Shown here in pieces: positions 1-9,247 of a stretch of DNA of 64,000 nucleotides. The notes under the pieces are model-generated. The model searched no databases, was not told the DNA's origin, and was given only the letters and a program-made list of their open reading frames with translations. A program made the position numbers and the translations under genes. Each line of letters starts with the position of its first letter. The stretch's first letter is position 1. Source of the DNA: a bacterium SCSIO 12643. Lineage in GTDB: Bacteria; Bacteroidota; Bacteroidia; Flavobacteriales_G; Salibacteraceae. The DNA lies in contig CP073750.1 in assembly GCA_024398135.1 (NCBI GenBank), positions 930,001-994,000 on the forward strand, in the 5' to 3' direction.

Positions 1-98
1 AATAGCCCCATTTTTCGACTTTAAATGACGAAATCTTGTTCGTATTCCAGTCACTTAGTTAAAAAGCACTATTTTGCGAACCCCAAAAATTTAACAAT

Positions 99-1403
99 AT
101 GGACTCTATGAGTTTTTCATTCATATCGATTCTTCAAGGACTTGGAGGGTTAGTCTTTCTAGTAGGATTACTTTGGATTTTTAGTGTTAATAGAAAAGCC
201 ATTAATTGGCCTTTAGTTGTAAAAGGCCTGATTCTTCAAATCATCTTTGCAGTGGCTATCTTAAAGGTCGAATTCATTGAAGCTGGTTTTGAATGGATCA
301 GTAGGGCCTTCGTCAAAATCATCTCATTCACCAATTTCGGAAGTGAATTCTTATTTGGTCAATTTGGTATAGGAAAGTTACATCCTGCATTAGGAAATTT
401 TGCTTTTGTGGTACTCCCAACAATCATATTCTTCTCTGCTTTAACCAGTCTTCTCTATTACATGGGGATTCTTCAAAAAGTAGTTTATGGAATGGCCTGG
501 GTAATGAAACGAGCACTACGTTTATCTGGTGCGGAAAGTTTAGCAACTGCCGGAAATATATTTTTAGGTCAAACTGAGGCGCCATTACTCATTAAACCTT
601 ATTTAGGCCAAATGACCAAATCGGAAATGATGGCTTTGATGACCGGTGGAATGGCAACCATTGCCGGAGGCGTATTGGCGGCATATATCGGATTCTTAGG
701 CGGAGATAATGCTACTGAGCAAACCTTATTTGCAAAACACTTGTTGGCAGCATCCATTATGTCGGCACCTGCCGCCCTGGTTGCGGCTAAAATACTTGTT
801 CCCGAAACGGAAGAATTTGACAACACAATGCATGTCAATAAAGAAAAAATGGGAGCCAATGCCTTAGAAGCAATTTCTAATGGTACTACCGATGGATTAA
901 AGTTAGCCGTAAATGTTGCCGCAATGTTATTGGTATTCACTGCACTTATTTATATGTTCAATTACTTCTTATTTAAAACCGGTGATCTCACAAACATTAA
1001 TGCCTGGGTAGCAGCAAACACTTCTTATGATAACTTGAGTTTCCAATTCATTTTAGGTTATGTATTCGCGCCAATTTCCTGGTTAATTGGTGTCCCTTAT
1101 GCGGATATTGTAACTGTCGGACAGCTACTCGGAGAAAAGACTATTTTGAATGAGTTTTATGCATACGCTACCATGGGAGAAATGAAAGCATCGGGTGTTT
1201 TTCATTCGCAAAAATCTATGATTATGGCTACTTACATTTTATGTGGTTTTTCTAATGTAGCCAGTATCGGAATTCAAATTGGGGGTATTGGTGCACTTAT
1301 TCCGGAAAAAAGAGGTTTGCTATCTAAACTAGGTGTACGCGCACTCATTGGTGGTACTGTAGCCTCATTATTTACTGCTGCCGTTGTAGGTATGTTCTTT
1401 TAA
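99..1403 (+). CDS. NupC/CNT family nucleoside transporter
   Basis: Inner-membrane concentrative nucleoside transporter, expected to import nucleosides with Na+ or H+. The 434-residue length is normal for the family. The protein is almost entirely hydrophobic helices and carries the family signature GQTEAPLLIKPYL near residue 155, followed by a glycine-rich re-entrant stretch (GGMATIAGGVLAAYIGF). The C-terminal half has the usual GEKTILNEF and the SNVASIGIQIGG segment. The ATG at 99 is kept; a second ATG three codons on is possible. It sits 9 bases before a lipoprotein gene. With the two nucleoside phosphorylases elsewhere in the window it suggests active nucleoside salvage. Substrate preference cannot be read from sequence alone. 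Confidence 0.92.
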   Translation: MDSMSFSFISILQGLGGLVFLVGLLWIFSVNRKAINWPLVVKGLILQIIFAVAILKVEFIEAGFEWISRAFVKIISFTNFGSEFLFGQFGIGKLHPALGNFAFVVLPTIIFFSALTSLLYYMGILQKVVYGMAWVMKRALRLSGAESLATAGNIFLGQTEAPLLIKPYLGQMTKSEMMALMTGGMATIAGGVLAAYIGFLGGDNATEQTLFAKHLLAASIMSAPAALVAAKILVPETEEFDNTMHVNKEKMGANALEAISNGTTDGLKLAVNVAAMLLVFTALIYMFNYFLFKTGDLTNINAWVAANTSYDNLSFQFILGYVFAPISWLIGVPYADIVTVGQLLGEKTILNEFYAYATMGEMKASGVFHSQKSMIMATYILCGFSNVASIGIQIGGIGALIPEKRGLLSKLGVRALIGGTVASLFTAAVVGMFF

Positions 1404-1412
1404 TCTATCGAT

Positions 1413-2195
1413 ATGTTTAGGCTTGGTTTCTTCTTTCTAATTTTTAGCGTGAGTTTCCTTTACTCGTGTGATTCGGAGCCTTCACAAACTGCTGTTTCTG
1501 TTGTGCAACCCATATCTGTTACGGAGGCCATCTACACCAAAGTAGATTCGAATCAGCATTACGAAATCAATCTATCCTATCCGGTCATCCATGGTCCGGT
1601 TTCTGAATCTATATTAAACCAAATCAACAATAAAATTTCAGAAAGTTTCTATGCCTTTGTTCCTCAAAAGAGCTTTATAGAATCACATCAAGCGCTTCCT
1701 GAACATTATTATGATCAACCGGATTTATACGGCATTCTCCAAAGTTCTTTTGGGGTAACTCAATGTGATTCAATTTTACATATTTGGTTTTCGGTATACC
1801 AATATCCAATTGGAGCTGCGCACGGAGCTACATTATATCATACGATACATTTCAACTTAAATTCAGGAGCGGTTTTAGACTTAAATCATTTCTTCAAGTT
1901 GGATCAAAATACTCAAATCGCTCTTAAAGATGTGATCAATAAAAATTTACCGGATAGTACGTGTTGGGGAATCGAATCGGATTCTAATATTCAAATGCAT
2001 ATTGAAAAATTTGTATTAGATCACGACAGTATACGCTTCAAAATCAATGATTATGAACTATGCCCGTATGCCTTTGGTGAATCCAACATTTCTATTCATA
2101 AATCTGTATTTGACTCCATTTTGGTTTATAACAATAGCTTTAATTGTATAGAAATTTCCCCTGAAATAGAAACCGGAGCGATTGCGACTCATTAG
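1413..2195 (+). CDS. Lipoprotein with DUF4163/DUF3298 (RsiV/PdaC-like) domain
   Basis: Predicted periplasm-facing lipoprotein, 260 residues, with a signal peptide ending in a lipobox at Cys19 (FLYSCDSEP). The body matches what is known of DUF4163/DUF3298 proteins: an N-terminal part about residues 45-110, then a DUF3298-type segment with the typical YPIGAAHGATLYHTIHFNL stretch and LDLNHFFKLD. Related domains occur in the RsiV anti-sigma factor and in the PdaC deacetylase, but no catalytic deacetylase domain is present here. It follows the nucleoside transporter by 9 bases and is probably cotranscribed. Function unknown. Confidence 0.75.
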   Translation: MFRLGFFFLIFSVSFLYSCDSEPSQTAVSVVQPISVTEAIYTKVDSNQHYEINLSYPVIHGPVSESILNQINNKISESFYAFVPQKSFIESHQALPEHYYDQPDLYGILQSSFGVTQCDSILHIWFSVYQYPIGAAHGATLYHTIHFNLNSGAVLDLNHFFKLDQNTQIALKDVINKNLPDSTCWGIESDSNIQMHIEKFVLDHDSIRFKINDYELCPYAFGESNISIHKSVFDSILVYNNSFNCIEISPEIETGAIATH

Positions 2196-2297
2196 TCATT
2201 CTTTGATTCTCTTCTCATCAAGAGAGTTTATCATGTTTTATTAACAACCCTTGATTTTCATAATTGTTCACCGCACTTTTGGCTTAAATAATTTGCC

Positions 2298-3092
2298 ATG
2301 AAACAGTATTTGGATTTATTGCAACATGTTCTGGATAACGGGACTCAGAAAGGGGATCGTACAGGAACAGGGACGATCAGTACATTCGGTTATCAAACCA
2401 GATATGATTTAAGCGAAGGTTTTCCAATTGTAACTACAAAAAAGTTACACTTAAAGTCAATAATCCATGAATTACTTTGGTTTCTAAAAGGGGATACCAA
2501 CATCAAATACTTAAAAGAAAATGGTGTACGTATTTGGGATGAATGGGCGGATGAAAACGGAGATTTAGGCCCTGTATACGGATATCAATGGCGCTCATGG
2601 CCTACTCCAAATGGAGAAAGCATTGATCAAATCACCAACGTCATCGAGAGCATCAAAAACAATCCAAATTCCAGACGCCATATGGTTTCTGCATGGAACC
2701 CCGCATTGGTAGATGACATGGCCTTGCCTCCTTGTCATACCATGTTCCAATTTTATGTAGCTGATGGCAAATTGAGTTGCCAATTATATCAAAGAAGCGC
2801 AGATTCGTTTTTAGGAGTTCCATTTAATATTGCTTCTTATGCGCTGTTAACAATGATGATGGCTCAAGTGACCGGATTAGAACCAGGAGAATTTATTCAC
2901 ACTTTTGGCGATCTTCATATTTACAACAATCACCTGGAACAAGTTGAATTACAACTTACCAGAGAGCCTAAGAAACTTCCGGTGATGAAAATAAACCCTG
3001 AAATTAAGAGTTTATTCGACTTCAAATATGAAGACTTTGAATTGGTAGGATATGAATCGCATCCACATATTAAAGGAATTGTAGCTGTTTAA
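2298..3092 (+). CDS. thyA: Thymidylate synthase
   Basis: Converts dUMP and methylene-tetrahydrofolate to dTMP and dihydrofolate in the cytoplasm. The 264-residue length equals the compact bacterial ThyA. The catalytic cysteine is Cys146 in [13 protein letters not shown], at the E. coli numbering. The folate and dUMP binding segments ([46 protein letters not shown]-like) are intact. The downstream folA gene starts 8 bases after the stop, giving the classic thyA-folA pair in which DHFR recycles the dihydrofolate made here. Confidence 0.98.
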   Translation: MKQYLDLLQHVLDNGTQKGDRTGTGTISTFGYQTRYDLSEGFPIVTTKKLHLKSIIHELLWFLKGDTNIKYLKENGVRIWDEWADENGDLGPVYGYQWRSWPTPNGESIDQITNVIESIKNNPNSRRHMVSAWNPALVDDMALPPCHTMFQFYVADGKLSCQLYQRSADSFLGVPFNIASYALLTMMMAQVTGLEPGEFIHTFGDLHIYNNHLEQVELQLTREPKKLPVMKINPEIKSLFDFKYEDFELVGYESHPHIKGIVAV

Positions 3093-3100
3093 TTTGACTT

Positions 3101-3622
3101 ATGAAGAATCCAACAGTTTCACTTATCGTAGCAATTGCGCAAAACCATGTGATTGGTAAAGACAACGATCTTATCTGGTTTCTCCCAAAAGACCTCAAGT
3201 ACTTTAAGGATACCACTGCGGGTCATCATGTGATTATGGGACGTAAGAATTATTATTCTATCCCGGAAAAATTTAGACCTCTACCGGGCAGAACCAACAT
3301 TGTAGTTACACGTCAGGAAAATATCATTCCCGAAAACGAAGATGTCATTGTAGTTAACTCTGTTGAAGAAGGAATTCGAATGGCTATTGAAGCCGGAGAC
3401 CCTGAGCCTTTTATTATCGGTGGAGGTCAAATTTATAATTATGCATTAGCCAATCAATTGGTAGACAGAATGTATATCACTCAAATTCATCACGAATTTG
3501 AAGGGGATACTTTTTTCCCTCACTTCGACCAAAACAAATGGGAAAAAATTTCGTCTATACATAATGAAATTGATCATAGACACGAATGGGAATTTAGTTA
3601 TGATGTGTATGAAAAGAAATAA
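3101..3622 (+). CDS. folA: Dihydrofolate reductase
   Basis: NADPH-dependent reduction of dihydrofolate to tetrahydrofolate; cytoplasmic. The 173-residue protein shows the DHFR core in order: SLIVAIAQNHVIGKDN at the N terminus, the active-site segment IWFLPKDLKYFK with the conserved acidic residue, the MGRKNYYSIP cofactor segment, and the GGGQIYNYAL motif. In the MGR segment Asn replaces the more common Thr of MGRKT. It is directly downstream of thyA and almost certainly cotranscribed with it. Confidence 0.97.
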   Translation: MKNPTVSLIVAIAQNHVIGKDNDLIWFLPKDLKYFKDTTAGHHVIMGRKNYYSIPEKFRPLPGRTNIVVTRQENIIPENEDVIVVNSVEEGIRMAIEAGDPEPFIIGGGQIYNYALANQLVDRMYITQIHHEFEGDTFFPHFDQNKWEKISSIHNEIDHRHEWEFSYDVYEKK

Positions 3623-3703
3623 TTACAGCAGATAATTCTATAACAAACATCGGTGGTTTTGTCCCTGTAATAGTATAAAATTTCAAATACCCAACATATT
3701 CCC

Positions 3704-3711
3704 TACATTTG
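3704..3711 (+). promoter_or_regulatory. Bacteroidota -7 promoter box upstream of lipoprotein gene
   Basis: TACATTTG matches the TAnnTTTG -7 consensus exactly; a TTT rather than TTG lies at about the -33 position. It would give a leader of roughly 55 bases before the ATG at 3771. The intergenic location after folA supports an independent promoter. Confidence 0.5.
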
Positions 3712-3770
3712 TGTTTAATTATTGCTTCATATTTATGCTTTATAAACGCATAATTAGTTAAAATCAAATT

Positions 3771-4610
3771 ATGAAAGGTTTACTTACCGTACTTATTCTT
3801 GCTGGTTTACTTACCTATTCTTCGTGCAGAAATTCTGATCGTGATCGTGATACTTCAACTGAAGCCGCAGAAGTGTTTTGGATGTCAACCAATCATTTTA
3901 ATAACATTATGCGTGAAGTACATCGTGTAGCCGTGGTAGATTCTGTACTGAATGGTGTTGATCCGGTAGATGCACTGGTTCCACAAGTCTGTTTGGACTC
4001 TTTTAATCGCGCACCTGAAGAAGGGCCTTTCCCAATTGATTTAACCATTTATTATAGTGAAGGCACTACATGTTCTGGAGCTAGAAATAGAGCTGGGAAA
4101 ATTCATGCAAATATTGATGGCATCTATACGAATTTAGGAACAAAAATTAAAATTCATACCTCAAATTACACTGTTGATGGTTATGAAGTCTCCGCAGACA
4201 TCTCTATGGAAGTGATTCATCAAAGTAAGGATACTATTATTTATGATGTTTTAATTACCAACGGTAGATTAGTGGACGCAAAAAACAAAAACAAAATTAC
4301 GATTCAAGAAGGTCATCTAAATTTTGCGCAATATCAGGGAACCAAAACAATTTCAACAGCTGATGATGCTTTCTATATCTCAGGGACCGGAAATGGAATT
4401 GCCCAAAATGGTGTGATCTATACCTTCAATCATGAAGACCTTGTAATACTTAAAGCAGATTGTGAATATGAAACTTTTGGATCTTTTAGAGTAAAAGCGC
4501 CAAACCAACTGGATCGAATTTGTGAATTTGGAGAAGGTGGAGGATGCGATAATGTCATGTTGGTATCTATCCCACCAGCGAACGGAGATCAAGTCGCACA
4601 AATTCCTTAA
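3771..4610 (+). CDS. Hypothetical lipoprotein
   Basis: A 279-residue protein with a clear lipoprotein signal peptide (lipobox Cys19 in LTYSSCRNSD) followed by an Asp/Arg-rich linker. The mature part is predicted mostly beta-strand, contains four further cysteines (CLDSF, TTCSG, ADCEY, the ICEFGEGGGCDN pair) and ends with CDNVMLVSIPP. I recognise no family. It has its own candidate promoter and is closed by a strong terminator, so it appears to be a single-gene unit. Likely an envelope lipoprotein facing the periplasm or surface. Confidence 0.7.
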   Translation: MKGLLTVLILAGLLTYSSCRNSDRDRDTSTEAAEVFWMSTNHFNNIMREVHRVAVVDSVLNGVDPVDALVPQVCLDSFNRAPEEGPFPIDLTIYYSEGTTCSGARNRAGKIHANIDGIYTNLGTKIKIHTSNYTVDGYEVSADISMEVIHQSKDTIIYDVLITNGRLVDAKNKNKITIQEGHLNFAQYQGTKTISTADDAFYISGTGNGIAQNGVIYTFNHEDLVILKADCEYETFGSFRVKAPNQLDRICEFGEGGGCDNVMLVSIPPANGDQVAQIP

Positions 4611-4616
4611 GAAACT

Positions 4617-4648
4617 AAAAGGGCCGTAAATAATTTACGGCCCTTTTC
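4617..4648. terminator. Bidirectional Rho-independent terminator
   Basis: A perfect 10-bp stem (GGGCCGTAAA at 4621-4630 with TTTACGGCCC at 4634-4643) and a 3-base loop, flanked by A-rich sequence on the left and T-rich on the right. It lies between the convergent lipoprotein and M3 peptidase genes and can serve both. Confidence 0.9.
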
Positions 4649-4650
4649 TT

Positions 4651-6780
4651 TTATTTAAATCCTTTCTTTTTCAGAAGGGGTTCTATATCCGGTTTTTGAC
4701 CTCTAAATTCTACATACAGATCCATTCCTGGTTCAGAACCTCCTTTACTTAACATCACTCTATATTTTTGAGCCGTAGTCTGATCAAAAATACCTGCATC
4801 CTTAAAAGCTTGAAACGCATCCGCATCTAACACTTCACTCCATAAATATGCATAATATCCAGCAGAATATCCACCGCTAAAAATATGTGAGAAGTAGGTA
4901 CTTCTATATCTAGGTACTATTTCTTCAATCATACCCAATCTTTTCATTTCAGCTTTTTCAAACTCACGAGCTCCCTGGTCTGTCTTTTGATCAATATTAT
5001 GCCATGCCATATCCAAATATGCCGCAGCCATATATTCCAATGTTCTAAAGCCTGAATTAAACTGATTTGCCTGATTCATTCTTTCTACTAATTCATCCGG
5101 AATGACCTCACCAGTTTGATAATGCTTCGCATAAAGTTTTAAAACCTCTGGCTCACTCATCCAGTTTTCCATTACCTGAGAAGGAAATTCCACAAAATCT
5201 CTGGGAACATTCGTTCCAGATTGAGACGCATATTTCACATTTGAAAATAATCCATGTAACGCATGTCCAAACTCATGAAATAACGTTTGCGCTTCCGAGA
5301 AAGAAAGTAATGATGGACTTTCAGGAGTTGATGGAGGGAAGTTAAAATTATTCGTCACAATAGGAGTTACCATTTCTCCCATATTAGACTGAGGTCTGAT
5401 ATCATTCATCCAAGCTCCTCCTCTTTTACTATCTCTTGTAAAAAAGTCCATATATAAAATCCCCAAATGGGTACCGTCATTTTCCAATACTTCAAAGACC
5501 TGTTGATCCGGATGCCAGGTAGAAATATCATCTCTTTGTTTGAACTTCAACCCAAACAACTTATTCGCCAACATAAAAGCGCCTTCCCTTACCGCGTTAA
5601 ACTCAAAATACGGTCTGGTTTCTTCTTCATTAAAAGAATACTTCTCGGCTCTGATCTTTTCTACATAATATCTCCAGTCACTCCCTTCAAAAATTTCAGT
5701 AACACCATCTTTTTTCATTGAAGCTGCCAACAATGCCCTCTCTTCTTTAGCCATTTCTAAAGCCGATGGCCACAATTTATCCATAAACTGATAAACTGCC
5801 TCTGGATTTTCCGCCATGTTATTAGATAAAACAAAATCCGCATGCGTTTTATATCCCAACATATTTGCTTTTTCTAATCGCAAAGTCACCATTTCTTCCA
5901 AAATAGCTTTGTTGTCTTTTTCATTATCATTATCCCCTCTTAGGGCATATCCATCAAAAAGTTGTCTTCTATACTCACGATTTGTTGAAGATTGTAAAAA
6001 AGGATTAATACTTGGTCGTTGCAATGTAAATACCCAGCCATTTTCATGTCCTCTACTTAATGCTTCTTGATTCGCAATAGCTTTTAAATTCTTTGGTAGT
6101 TCTTTTATCTCATTTGAATCCGTGATATATAATTCAAATGCATTGGTTTCATCCAATAGATTATTACCGAACCTTTGAGATAGAGATGCTAACTGACTAT
6201 TTATTTCTTTAAGCTTTTCTTTTTGTTTTGGGTCTAATTCAGCGCCTGAACGTACGAATGATTTATAGGTTTCATCTAATAACCTTTTATTCTGCCCTGT
6301 AAGTTCTTTTTCATTTGCATATACGTATTTCACGCGCTCAAACAATTTCGAGTTTAATAAGATATCATCATCATGTGCAGATAAAACTGGTGCTATTTTA
6401 TTGGCCGTTTCTTTTAAAATTGGGTTAGTATTGGCCGCTTCAACTGCGTAGAAAAGATTCTTTACTTTATCTAAATCGCTACCACTTTTTTCAAAAGCAA
6501 CAATGGTGTTTTCAAAACTTGCCTCTTCTGAGTTTTCAATAATCTCTGCGATTTCCTCATTATGTAATACAATGGCTTCTTCAAATGCAGGAAGATAATC
6601 CGTACTTTTAATTTTATCAAATGGCGGGGTTCCAAATGGCGTATCCCATTTTTCTAAAATCGGATTTTTTTTCATTTTATTTTCTACTTTTTTTTCTGAT
6701 TGATTTTCATTTGTTGTTTGGCAAGAAACAATTGATAATAAACCAATTACCATCAACATCCATTTACTTTTTTTATTCAT
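4651..6780 (-). CDS. dcp: Peptidyl-dipeptidase Dcp-like M3 metallopeptidase, lipoprotein
   Basis: Zinc metallopeptidase of family M3, likely removing C-terminal dipeptides from oligopeptides. The zinc site is intact: HEFGH at residues 502-506 and the third ligand Glu531 in the FVEFPSQ motif typical of Dcp/OpdA. The 709-residue length fits Dcp. Unlike cytoplasmic E. coli Dcp, this protein has a lipoprotein signal (lipobox Cys20 in LLSIVSCQTT), so it probably works in the periplasm, as is common in Bacteroidota. The gene is monocistronic, between terminators on both sides. Confidence 0.93.
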   Translation of the reverse strand: MNKKSKWMLMVIGLLSIVSCQTTNENQSEKKVENKMKKNPILEKWDTPFGTPPFDKIKSTDYLPAFEEAIVLHNEEIAEIIENSEEASFENTIVAFEKSGSDLDKVKNLFYAVEAANTNPILKETANKIAPVLSAHDDDILLNSKLFERVKYVYANEKELTGQNKRLLDETYKSFVRSGAELDPKQKEKLKEINSQLASLSQRFGNNLLDETNAFELYITDSNEIKELPKNLKAIANQEALSRGHENGWVFTLQRPSINPFLQSSTNREYRRQLFDGYALRGDNDNEKDNKAILEEMVTLRLEKANMLGYKTHADFVLSNNMAENPEAVYQFMDKLWPSALEMAKEERALLAASMKKDGVTEIFEGSDWRYYVEKIRAEKYSFNEEETRPYFEFNAVREGAFMLANKLFGLKFKQRDDISTWHPDQQVFEVLENDGTHLGILYMDFFTRDSKRGGAWMNDIRPQSNMGEMVTPIVTNNFNFPPSTPESPSLLSFSEAQTLFHEFGHALHGLFSNVKYASQSGTNVPRDFVEFPSQVMENWMSEPEVLKLYAKHYQTGEVIPDELVERMNQANQFNSGFRTLEYMAAAYLDMAWHNIDQKTDQGAREFEKAEMKRLGMIEEIVPRYRSTYFSHIFSGGYSAGYYAYLWSEVLDADAFQAFKDAGIFDQTTAQKYRVMLSKGGSEPGMDLYVEFRGQKPDIEPLLKKKGFK

Positions 6781-6910
6781 TTATTTAAATTAAAATTAAA
6801 AAAATCACATTTTCTTTAAATTATTTTCCATTCTCCCCAACCTTTCCATTTTTAATATCGTCTTTGATAATGTAAACCCGTTTTTCTCACCTATACATTA
6901 GGTAATAACG

Positions 6911-6947
6911 AAAAGAACCGAAGTTAATAGCTTCGGTTCTTTTTTTA
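6911..6947 (-). terminator. Rho-independent terminator of pepD
   Basis: A perfect 10-bp stem, AGAACCGAAG (6914-6923) with CTTCGGTTCT (6931-6940), 7-base loop, poly-T on both sides. It lies just downstream of the pepD stop on the minus strand. Confidence 0.85.
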
Positions 6948-6957
6948 TAGACATTTT

Positions 6958-8412
6958 TTATGCTTTCGGAATTTGAACTAATGTTTCCAAAAGATAATCC
7001 CAGAACTTAGCGACAGATTTTATATTCACTCTTTCATCCGGAGAATGCGCACCTTTAATCGTTGGTCCAAAAGAAATCATTTGAACTTCAGGGTAATTTG
7101 TTCCTAAAATCCCACACTCCAATCCAGCATGACACGCATTTACATGAGGGTCTTCATTATACATCTTGGTATAAAGGTCACTCATGATACTAACGATTGG
7201 CGCATCTGGTTTTGGTGTCCAACCCGGGTAAGAACCACTGTGTTCTACGTCAGCATTCATCATTTCCATAGCACATCTCACACTATTCGCAATATCCCAT
7301 TTTTGACTTTCTACTGAACTTCTTTGAAGCGTTTCAATACTGATATGGCCGTCTTTCACCAACACACGAGCTAAATTGGATGAAGTCTCTGTAAGGTTTT
7401 CCATATCCGGACTCATTCTCCAAATGTTATTTGGGATGGTATAAACTGTTCTTACAAAATTCTTTTGTTCATTTTCCGGCATCACCATATCCGGGCAATC
7501 CACTTCTTTAAACTCCAATTTAAAATTAGGATCTGTTGTCCCCAATTCAGCTTTTATTTCTGTAGCTAAGTCCTCTGCATAACCTCTAAATCCATCCACA
7601 TCTTTAACCGCCACAATAGCTTGAGATTCTCTAGGAATCGCGTTTCTCAATCCTCCTCCATCAATAGATGCTATGGCTACACCAAATTTTTCACAGGCTT
7701 GCCATAAAAAACGGTTCATGATAAGGTTGGCATTACCTCTTCCTAAATGAATATCCATTCCAGAATGTCCACCTGTAAGGCCACTCACTTTTAGGAAAAC
7801 TCCTTTAGAACCTTCCTGAGGAGTTACAGCTTCAAATGATTTCGTTCCAACAGTATCTACTCCACCTGCGCAACCAATAGTCAATTCATCATCATCTTCA
7901 GTATCCAGGTTCAATAAGATTTTACCATCAAGTTCACCTCCTTGCAGACCTTTAGCTCCGGTCATACCTGTTTCCTCATCAATTGTAAATAAACCTTCTA
8001 ACGGAGGATGTGGAATTTCCGTAGAGGCCAATAACGCCATAGCTGCCGCCACACCCATTCCGTTATCCGCTCCAAGTGTCGTCCCCTTAGCAGTTACCCA
8101 ATCACCATCAATATATGATTCAATACCTTGCGTTTCGAAATCAAAATCGGTATCGGCATTCTTTTGCCATACCATATCAATATGACCTTGTAAGATCACC
8201 CCCACTCTATCTTCCATTCCTGGAGTCGCAGGTTTCTTAATAATTACATTTCCAATTTGATCTACCTTGGTTTCCAACCCCAAGCTTAAACCAAAATCTC
8301 TTACATATGCTCTTACTTTATCTTCTTTTTTTGATCCTCTAGGTATCGCATTTAAATCCTCAAAAAAGTTCCAAACTGATTCCGGACTTAACTTTCTTAC
8401 ATCTACGCTCAT
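6958..8412 (-). CDS. pepD: Aminoacyl-histidine dipeptidase (PepD-like, M20)
   Basis: Cytoplasmic zinc dipeptidase cleaving carnosine-like and other Xaa-His dipeptides. Metal and catalytic motifs of the M20 PepD group are present in order: VILQGHIDMVW, LGADNGMGVAAAMA, FTIDEETGMTGAKGL, LNLDTEDDDELTIGCAGG and the C-terminal GAHSPDERVNI. I chose the ATG at 8412 (484 residues, MSVDVRKLSP) instead of an in-frame ATG at 8463. The extra 17 codons look unlike the family, and a complete promoter (TTG, 23 bases, TAAATTTG) lies inside them. The gene is monocistronic. Confidence 0.93.
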   Translation of the reverse strand: MSVDVRKLSPESVWNFFEDLNAIPRGSKKEDKVRAYVRDFGLSLGLETKVDQIGNVIIKKPATPGMEDRVGVILQGHIDMVWQKNADTDFDFETQGIESYIDGDWVTAKGTTLGADNGMGVAAAMALLASTEIPHPPLEGLFTIDEETGMTGAKGLQGGELDGKILLNLDTEDDDELTIGCAGGVDTVGTKSFEAVTPQEGSKGVFLKVSGLTGGHSGMDIHLGRGNANLIMNRFLWQACEKFGVAIASIDGGGLRNAIPRESQAIVAVKDVDGFRGYAEDLATEIKAELGTTDPNFKLEFKEVDCPDMVMPENEQKNFVRTVYTIPNNIWRMSPDMENLTETSSNLARVLVKDGHISIETLQRSSVESQKWDIANSVRCAMEMMNADVEHSGSYPGWTPKPDAPIVSIMSDLYTKMYNEDPHVNACHAGLECGILGTNYPEVQMISFGPTIKGAHSPDERVNIKSVAKFWDYLLETLVQIPKA

Positions 8413-8429
8413 CGTTATTAAATTTTTCC

Positions 8430-8463
8430 CAAATTTACAATCTAGGAAACGATTAAAAAACAA
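8430..8463 (-). promoter_or_regulatory. Promoter of pepD
   Basis: On the minus strand TTG (8461-8463), a 23-base spacer, and TAAATTTG (8430-8437), an exact TAnnTTTG -7 box, end 17 bases before the chosen ATG at 8412. It decides the start of pepD because it overlaps the longer reading frame. Confidence 0.65.
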
Positions 8464-8519
8464 TAAATTTTGTGATTTATAACAGGTTCTTTTAGTTCCA
8501 TTTATATGAAAAATTAGGG

Positions 8520-8549
8520 CAAAAAAAAGGCGTCTCGTGGGAGTCGCCT
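8520..8549 (-). terminator. Rho-independent terminator
   Basis: On the minus strand AGGCG and CGCCT (8545-8549, 8528-8532) pair with an interrupted ACTC/GAGA extension, followed by a run of eight T. It lies just after the small membrane protein gene. Confidence 0.75.
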
Positions 8550-8571
8550 ACTCTTTGGGGATGAGTTAACC

Positions 8572-9099
8572 CTAACTAAAAGCTGGGCTATTTTTGAGAA
8601 CTTTTGAAGATTCAACCGCTACATCAACTCTCTCGTTTGTAGCCATCTTATTGGTAATCATTTTTAAGTCTTCATTCATTTTCACCATTGTTTCGGTTGA
8701 ACCGAAAAATATTGGAAATCTCTTTGAATAAGGCTTTCCTTTAGAAGTAGAATATACTAAAGTAAATGCACCTCCGTACCATGTTTTTTCTACTGAAAAA
8801 TCCTGAATTTTAGCTTTCACAAAACCTAATTGAGATGAATGAATTGTATTTCTGCTGGAAAATAAACCTGCTCTTTCTATTTCTAAAACTGCATCTTCAG
8901 AATTATACTTAATGAAAATGTTTTTTGACATAATCAACCCTGCAAAAATGAAGAGTGATACAGCGATTGAAATGTGGATTAGATCAGAGAATGGCTGAAT
9001 CTGAGTAAGCAAAATACCAACATTGACTATTCCTAGTAACAGCATGATGTAAAACACTGCTTTTAGAATAGGCTTGGCATATAAATTATTTACTTTCAT
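8572..9099 (-). CDS. Hypothetical two-helix membrane protein
   Basis: A 175-residue protein with two predicted transmembrane helices in the first 60 residues (about 11-31 and 38-58) and a soluble C-terminal domain of alternating strands that resembles a PH-like membrane-protein domain, although I cannot assign a family. It has its own -7 box and terminator and so is a single-gene unit. It lies divergent to rarA. The soluble part probably faces the cytoplasm. Function unknown. Confidence 0.6.
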   Translation of the reverse strand: MKVNNLYAKPILKAVFYIMLLLGIVNVGILLTQIQPFSDLIHISIAVSLFIFAGLIMSKNIFIKYNSEDAVLEIERAGLFSSRNTIHSSQLGFVKAKIQDFSVEKTWYGGAFTLVYSTSKGKPYSKRFPIFFGSTETMVKMNEDLKMITNKMATNERVDVAVESSKVLKNSPAFS

Positions 9100-9132
9100 C
9101 GAACCGAAATTTTTCCATTATTATTTCCATTT

Positions 9133-9140
9133 CAAAACTA
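9133..9140 (-). promoter_or_regulatory. -7 promoter box
   Basis: Minus-strand TAGTTTTG matches TAnnTTTG, 33 bases before the ATG at 9099. No good -33 TTG at standard spacing. Confidence 0.45.
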
Positions 9141-9247
9141 CTTTTTATCACCTTTGTTAAAATTGTCACAGGTTACTAACATTAAACAGCAAAATGTTAA
9201 TAACGGCAATTTTCTGTTAACAAAAAACGCCACAACACATTTATTAA

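Noticed and set aside
599-940. 113-codon minus-strand frame inside the nucleoside transporter gene
   Set aside because: Shadow of the antisense strand of a membrane protein; no own start signal or family.
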